Origin: Bacillota bacterium
Lineage (GTDB): Bacteria; Bacillota; Clostridia; Peptostreptococcales; Anaerovoracaceae
Assembly: GCA_017405645.1 (NCBI GenBank)
Contig: JAFQZZ010000005.1
Location: 44,244-108,243 of the forward strand
Length of the DNA stretch: 64,000 bases
Reading direction: 5' to 3'
Shown: piece by piece, positions 26,254 through 33,421 of the stretch
How positions within the stretch are numbered: position 1 is the first letter of the stretch
Layout of the letters: every line of letters begins with the position of its first letter
Notes under the pieces: model-generated
What the model was told of the DNA's origin: nothing
Database searches by the model: none
What the model saw: the letters and a program-made list of their open reading frames with translations, nothing else
Position numbers and translations under genes: made by a program

Positions 26254-27420
26254 TTACACAGAATGCAGGGCGATGTTCACGAAATTCCGCATGATTTCCA
26301 CATCGGTGAACAAAGCCTGGGCCAATGTGTCGCTTCCGCCGCCTTTTCCACCGAAACCCACAGCAAATTCCTTTACCACCTGTCCACATTTCAGGCCGCT
26401 CTTCCCGGAATGGGTCAGCAGCACCGTATTGCAGGCCGTAGAGGACAGGATCACCGGCATTTCCGTCTTTTCCGTGAGCCTTTTCCCCAGGAACTTTAAC
26501 TCGTCCAGGCTCCGGTCATCGAATTCATGGGCCACCGCCCGGTCCGCCGCCGCGATCAGGGTCTCCGCCTCAATCTGGGCAAAGCGGCCCTTCAGGGTGT
26601 ACAGTTCGCTCCGCAGGGCATTCACCTTGCCTTCCTGGATCTTCATGTTTTCCAGCAGGGTCTCGTCCTCGGAAGAATACTTCTTGTTCAGTTGGGTCAC
26701 GATGTCGTGCTTGAGGGCATAGTCCTTCAGGGCCCGCATCCCGCACTTGAAATAGACCCGGGTCATGCCTTTGTAATGCTCGGTCCGGATGATCTTGATC
26801 AGTCCCACCTGGGACGTGTCCGCCGGATGGGGGCAGCAGCAGGCCACGCAGTCCACTCCGTCGATGATCACCACCGAAATGTCCTCGTCCACTTTCAGGG
26901 CCTTCCGCAGGGGATACTTTTCCGCATCCTCCCGGTTTTGGAGCATTTCCACCCGCACCGGCAGGCCCCGGAAGACCACCTGATTGGCCTTCCATTCCAG
27001 TTCCCGCACCATTTCCTCCGGCATATCTTTAATGCCCGCATCCAGGGTGGAGATCTCGCTGCCCAGATGGAAGCCCTTGTTCTCGATGCCGTGGTCCGTG
27101 AAGAGGATCCCGGAAAGGATATGCTCGCCGCAGTGGTTCTGCATATGGTCCAGCCGGACCATCCAGTCCAGCGCCAGCTCCACTTCATCCCCGGGCTTCA
27201 CGCCTTTCAGGGGTTCCGCCAGCTCGTGCAGGACCTCCCCGTCCTTCTCGCTGCAGTGCACCACGGGAATACCCTGCAGGGTCCCGGTGTCGCTGCCCTG
27301 GCCCCCGGCTTCCGGCGCAAAAATGGTCCGGTCCAGGGTCACCACATTTCCGTCCACGGCCGTTACCACCGCTGTGCACTCTTTTTTGTATTGTTCGGTC
27401 TGATACAGTTTCTCCGTCAT
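26254..27420 (-). CDS. AlaX-type alanyl-tRNA editing protein with DHHA1 domain
   Basis: The 388-residue protein resembles the editing half of alanyl-tRNA synthetase: an N-terminal beta-barrel (APEAGGQGSDTG), the editing zinc motif HMQNHCGEHILSG with a second CCCPHPADTSQVG half, and a C-terminal DHHA1 domain. AlaX proteins hydrolyse Ser-tRNA(Ala) or Gly-tRNA(Ala). The length matches the long AlaX-L form. The AGGAGAG site fixes the start. It follows the lipoprotein gene by 19 bases. Confidence 0.88.
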   Translation of the reverse strand: MTEKLYQTEQYKKECTAVVTAVDGNVVTLDRTIFAPEAGGQGSDTGTLQGIPVVHCSEKDGEVLHELAEPLKGVKPGDEVELALDWMVRLDHMQNHCGEHILSGILFTDHGIENKGFHLGSEISTLDAGIKDMPEEMVRELEWKANQVVFRGLPVRVEMLQNREDAEKYPLRKALKVDEDISVVIIDGVDCVACCCPHPADTSQVGLIKIIRTEHYKGMTRVYFKCGMRALKDYALKHDIVTQLNKKYSSEDETLLENMKIQEGKVNALRSELYTLKGRFAQIEAETLIAAADRAVAHEFDDRSLDELKFLGKRLTEKTEMPVILSSTACNTVLLTHSGKSGLKCGQVVKEFAVGFGGKGGGSDTLAQALFTDVEIMRNFVNIALHSV

Positions 27421-27439
27421 GTTCTCTCCTGCCTTGTCT

Positions 27440-28393
27440 TTATTTCCCCGCGATCTTCGCCAGGGCCGCCAGGGCTTCGTCCCGGCTGCTGAACTGCATG
27501 CTCAGCATGGGCACGTCCCCCCAGAAACCGATGTTCCGGGTGCCGGCGTCCCCCTGGATCTCTTCCACCCGGTTGTAGTCCAGGTCCCCGTCTAAATAAT
27601 AGGCGAAAGCGTAATAATCGCCGATGTCATCCTGTTCAAGGGTCCATCCATCGTGGATCAGGTCGCTGACCGTGGCCGTGCAGGCATTTCCGCCGGCATC
27701 CCGGTAGGTGATGTTGTCACTGCCCTCGCTGTATCCGGAATACATCATCACCCGGTGGGCAAGGTCCGCTTTTCCGCTGTCGACACCGTAGCTCACCCAG
27801 CCGGTGCAGTCGCCGATCTCAAAACCGACGCCGTCCTGGAACTTCAGATAGTTCTGTCCGTCCAGGGTCATGATATCCAGTCCCGTATACCCGGCGGCGG
27901 TCTCAAAGGAGGGGTTCACCTGCTTCGCCTTGCCGTCCCGGAACTCCCAGACCTCGATCTTCGAAACATCCCTGACATTGTCCCCCTGGTCCTCGCCGGC
28001 ATACACCGTCAGCATCACCGGGAAGCCGTCCCCGGATACGTCCGCCAGCAGAACCAGCAGGTCCCCGGAGGAGCCTTCCAGGGTTTTCCCCGAGGGCTTC
28101 TTTTCCTGAAGCACGTTATAGAACGCTTCCGCGTTTTCCCGGCTCATCCGGCAGTCCCCCGGATCCCCGAAATAGGCGATCCCCGCCAGGACTTTCGCCG
28201 CATCCGCCGGTATCTTCGCCGAAGCCTCTTCCTTCTGTTCTTCTTTCTGCTCTTCCCCGGGCTCCTCCTTCTGGGCCGAGGCGGCCTGGGCCGTATTGTC
28301 TTCCGCCGGTTCCTCCGCCTTGTCCCCGCAGGCCCACAGGCCCGCCGCCAGCGCCAGGCACAGGAGCAGCGCCGCTATTTTCCGGATGGTCAT
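27440..28393 (-). CDS. Secreted lipoprotein, unknown function
   Basis: The 317-residue protein begins with a lipoprotein signal (MTIRKIAALLLCLALAAG) and a lipobox with the lipidated cysteine at residue 22 (LWAC). A Glu/Lys/Gln-rich spacer (about 25-60) leads to a globular domain of about 250 residues with no motif I recognise. It is expected to be anchored on the outer face of the membrane. It starts with GGAGGG before the ATG, and is transcribed with the alaX-like gene. The divergent neighbour is a two-component system. Confidence 0.75.
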   Translation of the reverse strand: MTIRKIAALLLCLALAAGLWACGDKAEEPAEDNTAQAASAQKEEPGEEQKEEQKEEASAKIPADAAKVLAGIAYFGDPGDCRMSRENAEAFYNVLQEKKPSGKTLEGSSGDLLVLLADVSGDGFPVMLTVYAGEDQGDNVRDVSKIEVWEFRDGKAKQVNPSFETAAGYTGLDIMTLDGQNYLKFQDGVGFEIGDCTGWVSYGVDSGKADLAHRVMMYSGYSEGSDNITYRDAGGNACTATVSDLIHDGWTLEQDDIGDYYAFAYYLDGDLDYNRVEEIQGDAGTRNIGFWGDVPMLSMQFSSRDEALAALAKIAGK

Positions 28394-28508
28394 CGCGATC
28401 CCTCCCGTCTGATTCTCTTTCCGAAAATTATATCATAACTCGGCAGGGAAGAAAATTATCTGTTATAATATTCATGAAAACAAACGTCTGAACGGAAAGG
28501 ATCAAGTC

Positions 28509-29798
28509 ATGGACACAAAATTCATGATCAATATTGCCATCGAATGGGCCGGGCTGATACTCTGCATTGCGTGCATCACCCTGACGGCCATGGAGAAGCG
28601 GATCCACAAAACCACCTCCCGCTATTTTATCCTGTATTTTACCGTGATCATCCTGCTGATCGCAGGCAATATGATTTCACAGCTGTGCTGGGACAAAACC
28701 GGTGCCGGATGGGCCGGGCTGGCCCGGCTGTCCACCTTTATCATGGTGTTCTGTTCTTATATCCAGGCGCTGATGGTATCCCTGTTTTTGCTGGATATCG
28801 TGAAAGGCGGCCCGGTATACCGGCGGATCCGGACCCTGTTCATCGCCGTTGCGGGATTCCAGACGGCAGTACTGATCCTGAATCTCTTCACCGGAACACT
28901 GTATCAGCTGGACGCCGGCAACCACTTCCACCTGGGCCCTCTGTACCAGCCGATTTCCCTTCTCAGCGGCGCAATGGTCGTGACGGACCTGATCATATTG
29001 CTTCGCAGCCGGAACCGGCTTTCCCCGGGTACTTTCCGGGACTTTCTGATTTACTTTGTGATCCCTCTCATCGGTATGGTGATCCAGTTCTTCGCCTACG
29101 GCATCTATGTCATGCTGGCGTCTCTGATCCTGGCCACCACGGTGGTGTTTATCTCCTTCCTGAAGAGGGAGACGGAGAGGTACTACCTTCAGCTTCAGGA
29201 AAACGAGCAGATGAAGACCCGGCTCATGCTGAGCCAGATCCAGCCCCACTTCCTGTACAATTCCCTGGGCGTGATCCAGGAATTGTGCCGCCGGGATCCG
29301 GAAAAAGCCGAAGAGGCTACCCTGCGCTTTTCCCAATTTCTCCGGCGGAACATGGACTCCCTGTCCATGGACCGGCCCATTCCCTTTGAAGACGAACTGA
29401 AACACACGAAGAATTACCTGGAACTGGAGAAGATGCGCTTCGGCGACCAGCTTCAGGTGGAATACGATATCGAGACCACGGATTTCCTGATCCCCACCCT
29501 GACCCTGCAGCCCCTGGTGGAAAACTCTGTCCGCCATGGGATCCGCCAGAAGGAAGAGGGCGGCCGAATCACCATCCGGGTCAAAGACTTTCCGGACCGG
29601 GTCGAAGTCCGCGTCCGGGATGACGGCCCGGGAATCGCCCCGGATTCCGTGACGGACCCGAAGGAGTCCGACCGTGTCGGGATCCGGAACGTTACCGAAC
29701 GGGTCCGGCGGATGTGCGGCGGGGAACTGCAGCTGGAATTTGAACCGGGCGTCGACGCCCATGCCGTGATCACCCTGCCGAAAAAGGGGGAGATGTAA
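28509..29798 (+). CDS. LytS/YpdA-type sensor histidine kinase
   Basis: The 429-residue kinase has six or seven membrane helices in the first 220 residues, then a His_kinase (PF06580-type) domain with the phospho-acceptor H247 in SQIQPHFLYNSLG, and a HATPase with N-box LVENSVRHGIRQK and G-box DDGPGIAP. There is no separate extracellular sensor domain, so the helices probably sense a membrane-bound or membrane-crossing signal. A GGAAAGGAT site precedes the ATG. The response regulator begins directly after its stop codon. A TATAAT lies at 28464-28469 but no good -35 box, which suggests an activator-dependent promoter. Confidence 0.9.
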   Translation: MDTKFMINIAIEWAGLILCIACITLTAMEKRIHKTTSRYFILYFTVIILLIAGNMISQLCWDKTGAGWAGLARLSTFIMVFCSYIQALMVSLFLLDIVKGGPVYRRIRTLFIAVAGFQTAVLILNLFTGTLYQLDAGNHFHLGPLYQPISLLSGAMVVTDLIILLRSRNRLSPGTFRDFLIYFVIPLIGMVIQFFAYGIYVMLASLILATTVVFISFLKRETERYYLQLQENEQMKTRLMLSQIQPHFLYNSLGVIQELCRRDPEKAEEATLRFSQFLRRNMDSLSMDRPIPFEDELKHTKNYLELEKMRFGDQLQVEYDIETTDFLIPTLTLQPLVENSVRHGIRQKEEGGRITIRVKDFPDRVEVRVRDDGPGIAPDSVTDPKESDRVGIRNVTERVRRMCGGELQLEFEPGVDAHAVITLPKKGEM

Positions 29799-30605
29799 AT
29801 GCTGATCTTTGCCGTGGATGATGAACAACTGCTGCTGGAGACCCTGCAGCGAAAGATACAGGAGGCAGCGCCCGGCACGGAAGTGGAAGGCTTCAACCGG
29901 GTCTCCGACGTGATCCGAGCAGTGACCGACAGGCGGGAGCGTCCGGACGTGGCCTTTCTGGATATCGAGATGCCCGGCATGCGGGGACTGGAACTGGCCC
30001 GGAGAATCAAGGACGCTTCCCCGGCCACTCAGATCATCTTTGTCACCGGCTACTCCGAATACGCCGTGGAGGCTTATAAACTCCATGCCCGCGGTTACGT
30101 TCTGAAACCCGTGACCACGGAGCGGATCCGGGAAGAACTGGATCTGCTGAAAACGGCTTCTCCTTCACAGGAAAGCACCGGCCGGCTCACAGTCCGGTGT
30201 TTCGGATACTTCGAAGTGTTCCGGGAAGGCGAACCCCTTCGCTTTGCCCGGACCCAGACCAAGGAACTTCTGGCCTACCTGATCGACCGCCGGGGCACCG
30301 TTTGCACCGCCGGCCAGATCATCGCCGCCCTGTGGGAGGATGCATCGGACGTGAAGCGCAAGGGGGCCTACCTGCGGGCGCTGACCGCAGACCTGAGGCA
30401 GACGCTGAAGGGGATCGGGATGGAGGACCTGCTGCTGCGGCAGAACAAGCAATGGGCGATCCGAACCGAATGCCTGGACTGCGATTACTACCGCTTCCTG
30501 CGCGGAGATCCGGACGCGGTGAACGCCTACCGGGGCGAATACATGCTCCAGTACAGCTGGGCGGAAATGACGGCGGCGCAACTGACCTTCGCCCCGGAAA
30601 ACTGA
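29799..30605 (+). CDS. Response regulator with winged-helix (SARP/OmpR-like) output domain
   Basis: The 268-residue protein has a receiver domain with D7/D8, phospho-acceptor D55 (FLDIEMPG), T83 and K103, and a C-terminal winged-helix domain from about residue 127 (FGYFEVFREGEPLRF, then KELLAYLIDRRGTVC). The output domain is like the DNA-binding part of SARP and OmpR regulators rather than the LytTR domain that usually goes with LytS-type kinases. ATG 29799 touches the kinase stop (TAAATG), and GGGGGAG lies 6 bases before it. Targets are unknown. Confidence 0.88.
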   Translation: MLIFAVDDEQLLLETLQRKIQEAAPGTEVEGFNRVSDVIRAVTDRRERPDVAFLDIEMPGMRGLELARRIKDASPATQIIFVTGYSEYAVEAYKLHARGYVLKPVTTERIREELDLLKTASPSQESTGRLTVRCFGYFEVFREGEPLRFARTQTKELLAYLIDRRGTVCTAGQIIAALWEDASDVKRKGAYLRALTADLRQTLKGIGMEDLLLRQNKQWAIRTECLDCDYYRFLRGDPDAVNAYRGEYMLQYSWAEMTAAQLTFAPEN

Positions 30606-30607
30606 AA

Positions 30608-30640
30608 AAAGACGAATTCCCCGGGATTTCGTCTTTATTT
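30608..30640. terminator. Terminator after the two-component system
   Basis: AAAGACGAA and TTTCGTCTTT form a stem with an interior mismatch around a CCCCGGG core. T runs flank it on both strands, so it can act in both directions. Confidence 0.65.
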
Positions 30641-30678
30641 GTCACGTTTTTGTACGCTCTTCCGTTTATACTGGGCAT

Positions 30679-30880
30679 ATAAGGGGTCGGGAAATTACGT
30701 TCATAATGGTACAATCGGAATTCATATACCTCGTCCGGTGCAGGTACTCCAAGCCTCACCGGACGCAGGGTATTCCGGCCCCCTATTTAATGGAACCGCG
30801 TGAACCCGCAACTCCTGACTGTTAATGACGGACGAACGCCCGGCGGCAGACGATCTGCTATCGCCGGGCTTTTCTTTTGG
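30679..30880 (+). ncRNA. Candidate structured RNA with intrinsic terminator
   Basis: A TATACT box (30667-30672) without a clear -35 box is followed 7 bases later by a foldable stretch. An outer helix joins 30679-30690 with 30777-30787 (one mismatch region). Within it, ATACCT pairs with AGGGTAT, and a perfect 9-bp hairpin (CGTCCGGTG with CACCGGACG, about 30732-30764) closes a 16-base loop. About 40 bases later a GCCCGGCG/CGCCGGGC stem with an inner GCAGA/TCTGC helix is followed by TTTTCTTTT, a good plus-strand terminator. The class is unknown to me; a TGGAACCGCG run at 30791-30800 resembles the T-box core but the layout does not fit a T-box. It overlaps a short ORF on the other strand. Confidence 0.35.
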
Positions 30881-30951
30881 AAGAATTCCCGGACCAGCAT
30901 TTCCAGCTCCCGGTCCTGCTCGCATTCCGCCGTTTTCCCTTCCCGGTCCAT
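30787..30951 (-). CDS. Short ORF of 54 codons with strong start signals, unknown function
   Basis: The predicted product begins MDREGKTAECEQDRELEMLV and continues to TRFH. A GGGAGGGGAAAGG ribosome binding site stands before the ATG and a TTGACA promoter about 50 bases upstream. The first 30 codons use the GC-rich third positions typical of the neighbours (CGG, CTG, GAA). The second half loses this pattern where it crosses the inverted repeat used as plus-strand terminator. It may be a true charged microprotein or the remnant of a larger gene whose 3' part was lost. No family recognised. Confidence 0.45.
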   Translation of the reverse strand: MDREGKTAECEQDRELEMLVREFFQKKSPAIADRLPPGVRPSLTVRSCGFTRFH

Positions 30952-30982
30952 CCTTTCCCCTCCCTCAACATTTTGTATATGT

Positions 30983-31012
30983 AATATATATTACTATTTT
31001 TGCCGCTGTCAA
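30983..31012 (-). promoter_or_regulatory. Promoter for the 54-codon ORF
   Basis: Minus-strand TTGACA (31007-31012) is followed after 18 bases by TATATT (30983-30988), or after 16 by TATATA. The nearest gene downstream is the ORF at 30951. Confidence 0.6.
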
Positions 31013-31028
31013 TAGGGCTTGCACTTTT

Positions 31029-31604
31029 TCACTGTTTCCCGACATATTCGGTATCCAGTTTTTTCACCACGTCCGCGGACAGATAATGCCGGGCTTCCGG
31101 CCATGCCTTCAGGCAACGGATCACCTCTTCCAGGTCCATCCGGTCAAAGGGCAGCTTGCTGTAATCGAAGAGATCGGCAAACTCCGTCCCCGTTTCGAAC
31201 AGGTCGTATCCCGGGATCTCCAGCCGTTTCCCCCGGTACTGCCGGTACCCGATCACTTCCTCGTCGAATTCCGGGATCTTCTCCAGCTCTTCCCGGGACT
31301 TTGCCTCGATGCCCAGGTAGATGCACCGGGCCGTCAGATCCACCAGGATCGGCCACTCCGAACACTCTTCCAGCCATTTCAGGTTCTCCTCCGTATTTTC
31401 GAAGGTTTCCGGCTCGACAATATAGCTCACATGCTGTGTCCCGAATCTTTTCTGCCGGTATTCCTCCACCGTCCGGCAGTCCCGGTACAGGGCCGCAATG
31501 GCCACCGCCTCGTACAGCAGGGATTTTTCGCTCCAGTTCCGGTAGTAGCCGATGTCTGCGATGCGCCCCTGCGCATAAACGGAAATCGTCGGTCTGAATG
31601 ACAT
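31029..31604 (-). CDS. Conserved-looking protein of 191 residues, unknown function
   Basis: The product (start MSFRPTISVYAQGRIADIGYY) is a soluble, acidic protein rich in Glu, Tyr and Arg, with no signal peptide and no membrane helix. No catalytic motif stands out and I do not recognise the family. ATG 31604 is chosen for its GGGAGGTGA site; 18 upstream in-frame residues lie in leader sequence. The codon pattern is as in its neighbours. The leader (31605-31800) is complex, with a promoter and a terminator before the gene. Confidence 0.75.
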   Translation of the reverse strand: MSFRPTISVYAQGRIADIGYYRNWSEKSLLYEAVAIAALYRDCRTVEEYRQKRFGTQHVSYIVEPETFENTEENLKWLEECSEWPILVDLTARCIYLGIEAKSREELEKIPEFDEEVIGYRQYRGKRLEIPGYDLFETGTEFADLFDYSKLPFDRMDLEEVIRCLKAWPEARHYLSADVVKKLDTEYVGKQ

Positions 31605-31683
31605 AACTATCACCTCCCATTCGTTTTGTGTTGTCGTTTTGAAAAAGGTTTGGGTCAAGGTCCTTCTATTCGGTTGTCAAAGT

Positions 31684-31734
31684 CCGCAAAAAAAGAAAAA
31701 ATGGACAGACTTCACCCGAAGGTAAAGTTTGTCC
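31684..31734 (-). terminator. Terminator between the SLH/transglutaminase gene and the 191-residue gene
   Basis: On the minus strand a 14-bp stem with one mismatch and one G-U pair (31721-31734 with 31703-31716) and a small loop is followed by T6-C-T7. It ends the kptA-SLH operon and may also attenuate the promoter at 31757-31785. Confidence 0.8.
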
Positions 31735-31756
31735 AATCAAATTCGATTGCCTGTGC

Positions 31757-31785
31757 AGTTTACCAAAGATCCGACCGGTTGTCAA
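31757..31785 (-). promoter_or_regulatory. Possible promoter upstream of the terminator
   Basis: Minus-strand TTGACA (31780-31785), 17 bases, TAAACT (31757-31762). It would read straight into the terminator at 31684-31734, so either it makes a short RNA or the downstream gene is controlled by attenuation. Confidence 0.45.
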
Positions 31786-31818
31786 CCCGTTTTCAGGATC
31801 TTCTTTTTTGCATCGTCA

Positions 31819-33234
31819 TTACGTCAGGTAATACTTCTTCATGGAATTGTTGTACGTCACTCCGTACAGGTACGTGCTGTAGTCCCCCCGCTTCCGGGCC
31901 GACATGGTCAGTTCCGGGTCGTAGACGTAGGGCGTCCCGTTCTTCCGCAGTTGCACCCACCCGTGGGCCGAGTGCTTCTTACCCACGTAGCCGGACACGA
32001 TCTCCGGATCGTACCCCACGTTCTTCAGGAGATAATAGAAGGCCGACGCGTAGCTGTAGCAGTTCCCCTTCCGGTTCTGGTACATGGGCACCGCCCGGCC
32101 TTCCGCCCATCCGGTAGACCCGGCGGGGATCTCCGCCATCTTCTGGTACTGGAACTGCTTCATATCTGCCACGTGCTCGAAGGCCGCCTTCAGGAGCTGC
32201 TCCTTCGACATCCCGTCTTTGGCGAACTTCTTCGTTTCGGCCCGCATCAGGGAATCCAGAGTGGCATTCCCGGTGGTGTACCGGCCGTTTCCGTCAAACC
32301 GGTGGTTCTCCACGGTCTTGTTCACCGCAAAGAAGCCGGAGGATTCCACGTAGTACAGGGTCCCGCCGATCAGGTGGTAGCCGGCGGACAACACGGTCTT
32401 TTCCTTCTGCACATTGCTCCAGTTTTCGCTGTACCCGTACTTTGTGTATTCATGGGACAGGGACGCCTCCATGACCTGGGTGTAAGCCCAGTGGGAACCG
32501 TCCAGGTCCGGGAAGATCCTCACCGCAGCGCCGCTGCTGATGGAATCATAGTCCGGATACCGCTCCAGCACCCGGTTGATGATGGTCACCGCTTCCGCCC
32601 GGGTCAGGGTCCGGTTTGGTCGGAAGGTTCCGTCGTTATAACCGTTGATCCAGCCCTTTTCCGCCGCCGAGATCACCTGCCGGTAGCCCCAGAAATCCTC
32701 GCTCACATCGGTAAAGCTCTTGTCCGACTCCGACAGTTCCTCGAACCGGGACAGGATCGTCACGAATTCCGCCCGGGTGATGTTGGAGGCCGGACGGAAC
32801 TTTCCTTCGTTCCCGCTCATGACCCCGTAGGAAGCCAGCGCATTTACCGCCGGCGCGTACCAAGCGTTATCAGCCACGTCGCTGAAGGCGGTGTCCGCAA
32901 GGATGTCTTCCTCCGCAGCCCCCGTGATCAGGGAATAGATGATCTGGGCCGCCTCTGCCCGGGTCAGGGATGAATCCGGGTGGAACAGTCCTTCATTGCT
33001 GCCGTTGATGTATTTTTGATGGTTCACCTTGTCCAGTTTTACCGTGACCGTCACCCAGGGCGCCGGGCCGGTCTCTTCCGGCTCATCCGGCTGATCCACT
33101 TCGGCCGTCACAGGCATCTCCGCATCCGCGTCCCCCTCCGCTGCGCCTTCCTCCGCCAGCGCGGCAGAAGGGAAGCAGAACAGCAGGGAAACCGCCAATG
33201 CCAGGAGAAATCCCCGAAATCCCTTTGTTTTCAT
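31819..33234 (-). CDS. Secreted SLH-domain protein with transglutaminase-like domain
   Basis: The 471-residue protein has a signal peptide (first about 28 residues), an acidic linker, three SLH domains (about 65-245; repeats ending SLTRAEAAQIIYSL, NITRAEFVTILSRF and TLTRAEAVTIINRV) that bind secondary cell-wall polymer, and a C-terminal transglutaminase-like domain. The catalytic triad is visible: C392 in KGNCYSYASAF, H424 in SAHGWVQL and D439 in VYDPEL. Such domains act as proteases, peptidoglycan-modifying or cross-linking enzymes. ATG 33234 has AAAGGATGG at proper distance; an upstream ATG at 33246 is too close. It ends the kptA operon. Confidence 0.9.
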   Translation of the reverse strand: MKTKGFRGFLLALAVSLLFCFPSAALAEEGAAEGDADAEMPVTAEVDQPDEPEETGPAPWVTVTVKLDKVNHQKYINGSNEGLFHPDSSLTRAEAAQIIYSLITGAAEEDILADTAFSDVADNAWYAPAVNALASYGVMSGNEGKFRPASNITRAEFVTILSRFEELSESDKSFTDVSEDFWGYRQVISAAEKGWINGYNDGTFRPNRTLTRAEAVTIINRVLERYPDYDSISSGAAVRIFPDLDGSHWAYTQVMEASLSHEYTKYGYSENWSNVQKEKTVLSAGYHLIGGTLYYVESSGFFAVNKTVENHRFDGNGRYTTGNATLDSLMRAETKKFAKDGMSKEQLLKAAFEHVADMKQFQYQKMAEIPAGSTGWAEGRAVPMYQNRKGNCYSYASAFYYLLKNVGYDPEIVSGYVGKKHSAHGWVQLRKNGTPYVYDPELTMSARKRGDYSTYLYGVTYNNSMKKYYLT

Positions 33235-33250
33235 CGTTTTATCCATCCTT

Positions 33251-33421
33251 TCAGCCTTGATCCGTCTTCCGCTCCACCAGCCGCCGGATCCCTTCCCGGG
33301 CCAGTTCCAGTTCTTCCTCCCCGGGCTTCGACACGTTGGGAACCTGGAACCATTTCAACAGCGGATGACCGGCAAAACTTCCCGCAAAAACGACGGCCTC
33401 TCCAATCAGGAAAACCAGCAC
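33251..33421 (-). CDS. Small membrane protein of about 56 residues, overlapping the GT4 gene
   Basis: This frame begins inside the last codons of the glycosyltransferase gene and ends 16 bases before the SLH gene. The product (VLVFLIGEAVVFAG... to ...RRLVERKTDQG) has one hydrophobic helix followed by a charged amphipathic tail, and its codon third positions fit the genome. No in-frame ATG exists: candidate starts are GTG 33421, CTG 33430 or ATT 33433, with GAGG upstream. I set GTG 33421. Family unknown. Confidence 0.6.
   Translation of the reverse strand: MLVFLIGEAVVFAGSFAGHPLLKWFQVPNVSKPGEEELELAREGIRRLVERKTDQG

Noticed and set aside
30665..30880. T-box or 6S RNA
   Set aside because: The TGGAACCGCG run fits a T-box, but there is no recognisable specifier stem, no antiterminator that shares the terminator arm and no gene downstream. 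For 6S RNA the ends do not pair with each other and the outer helix is too short.
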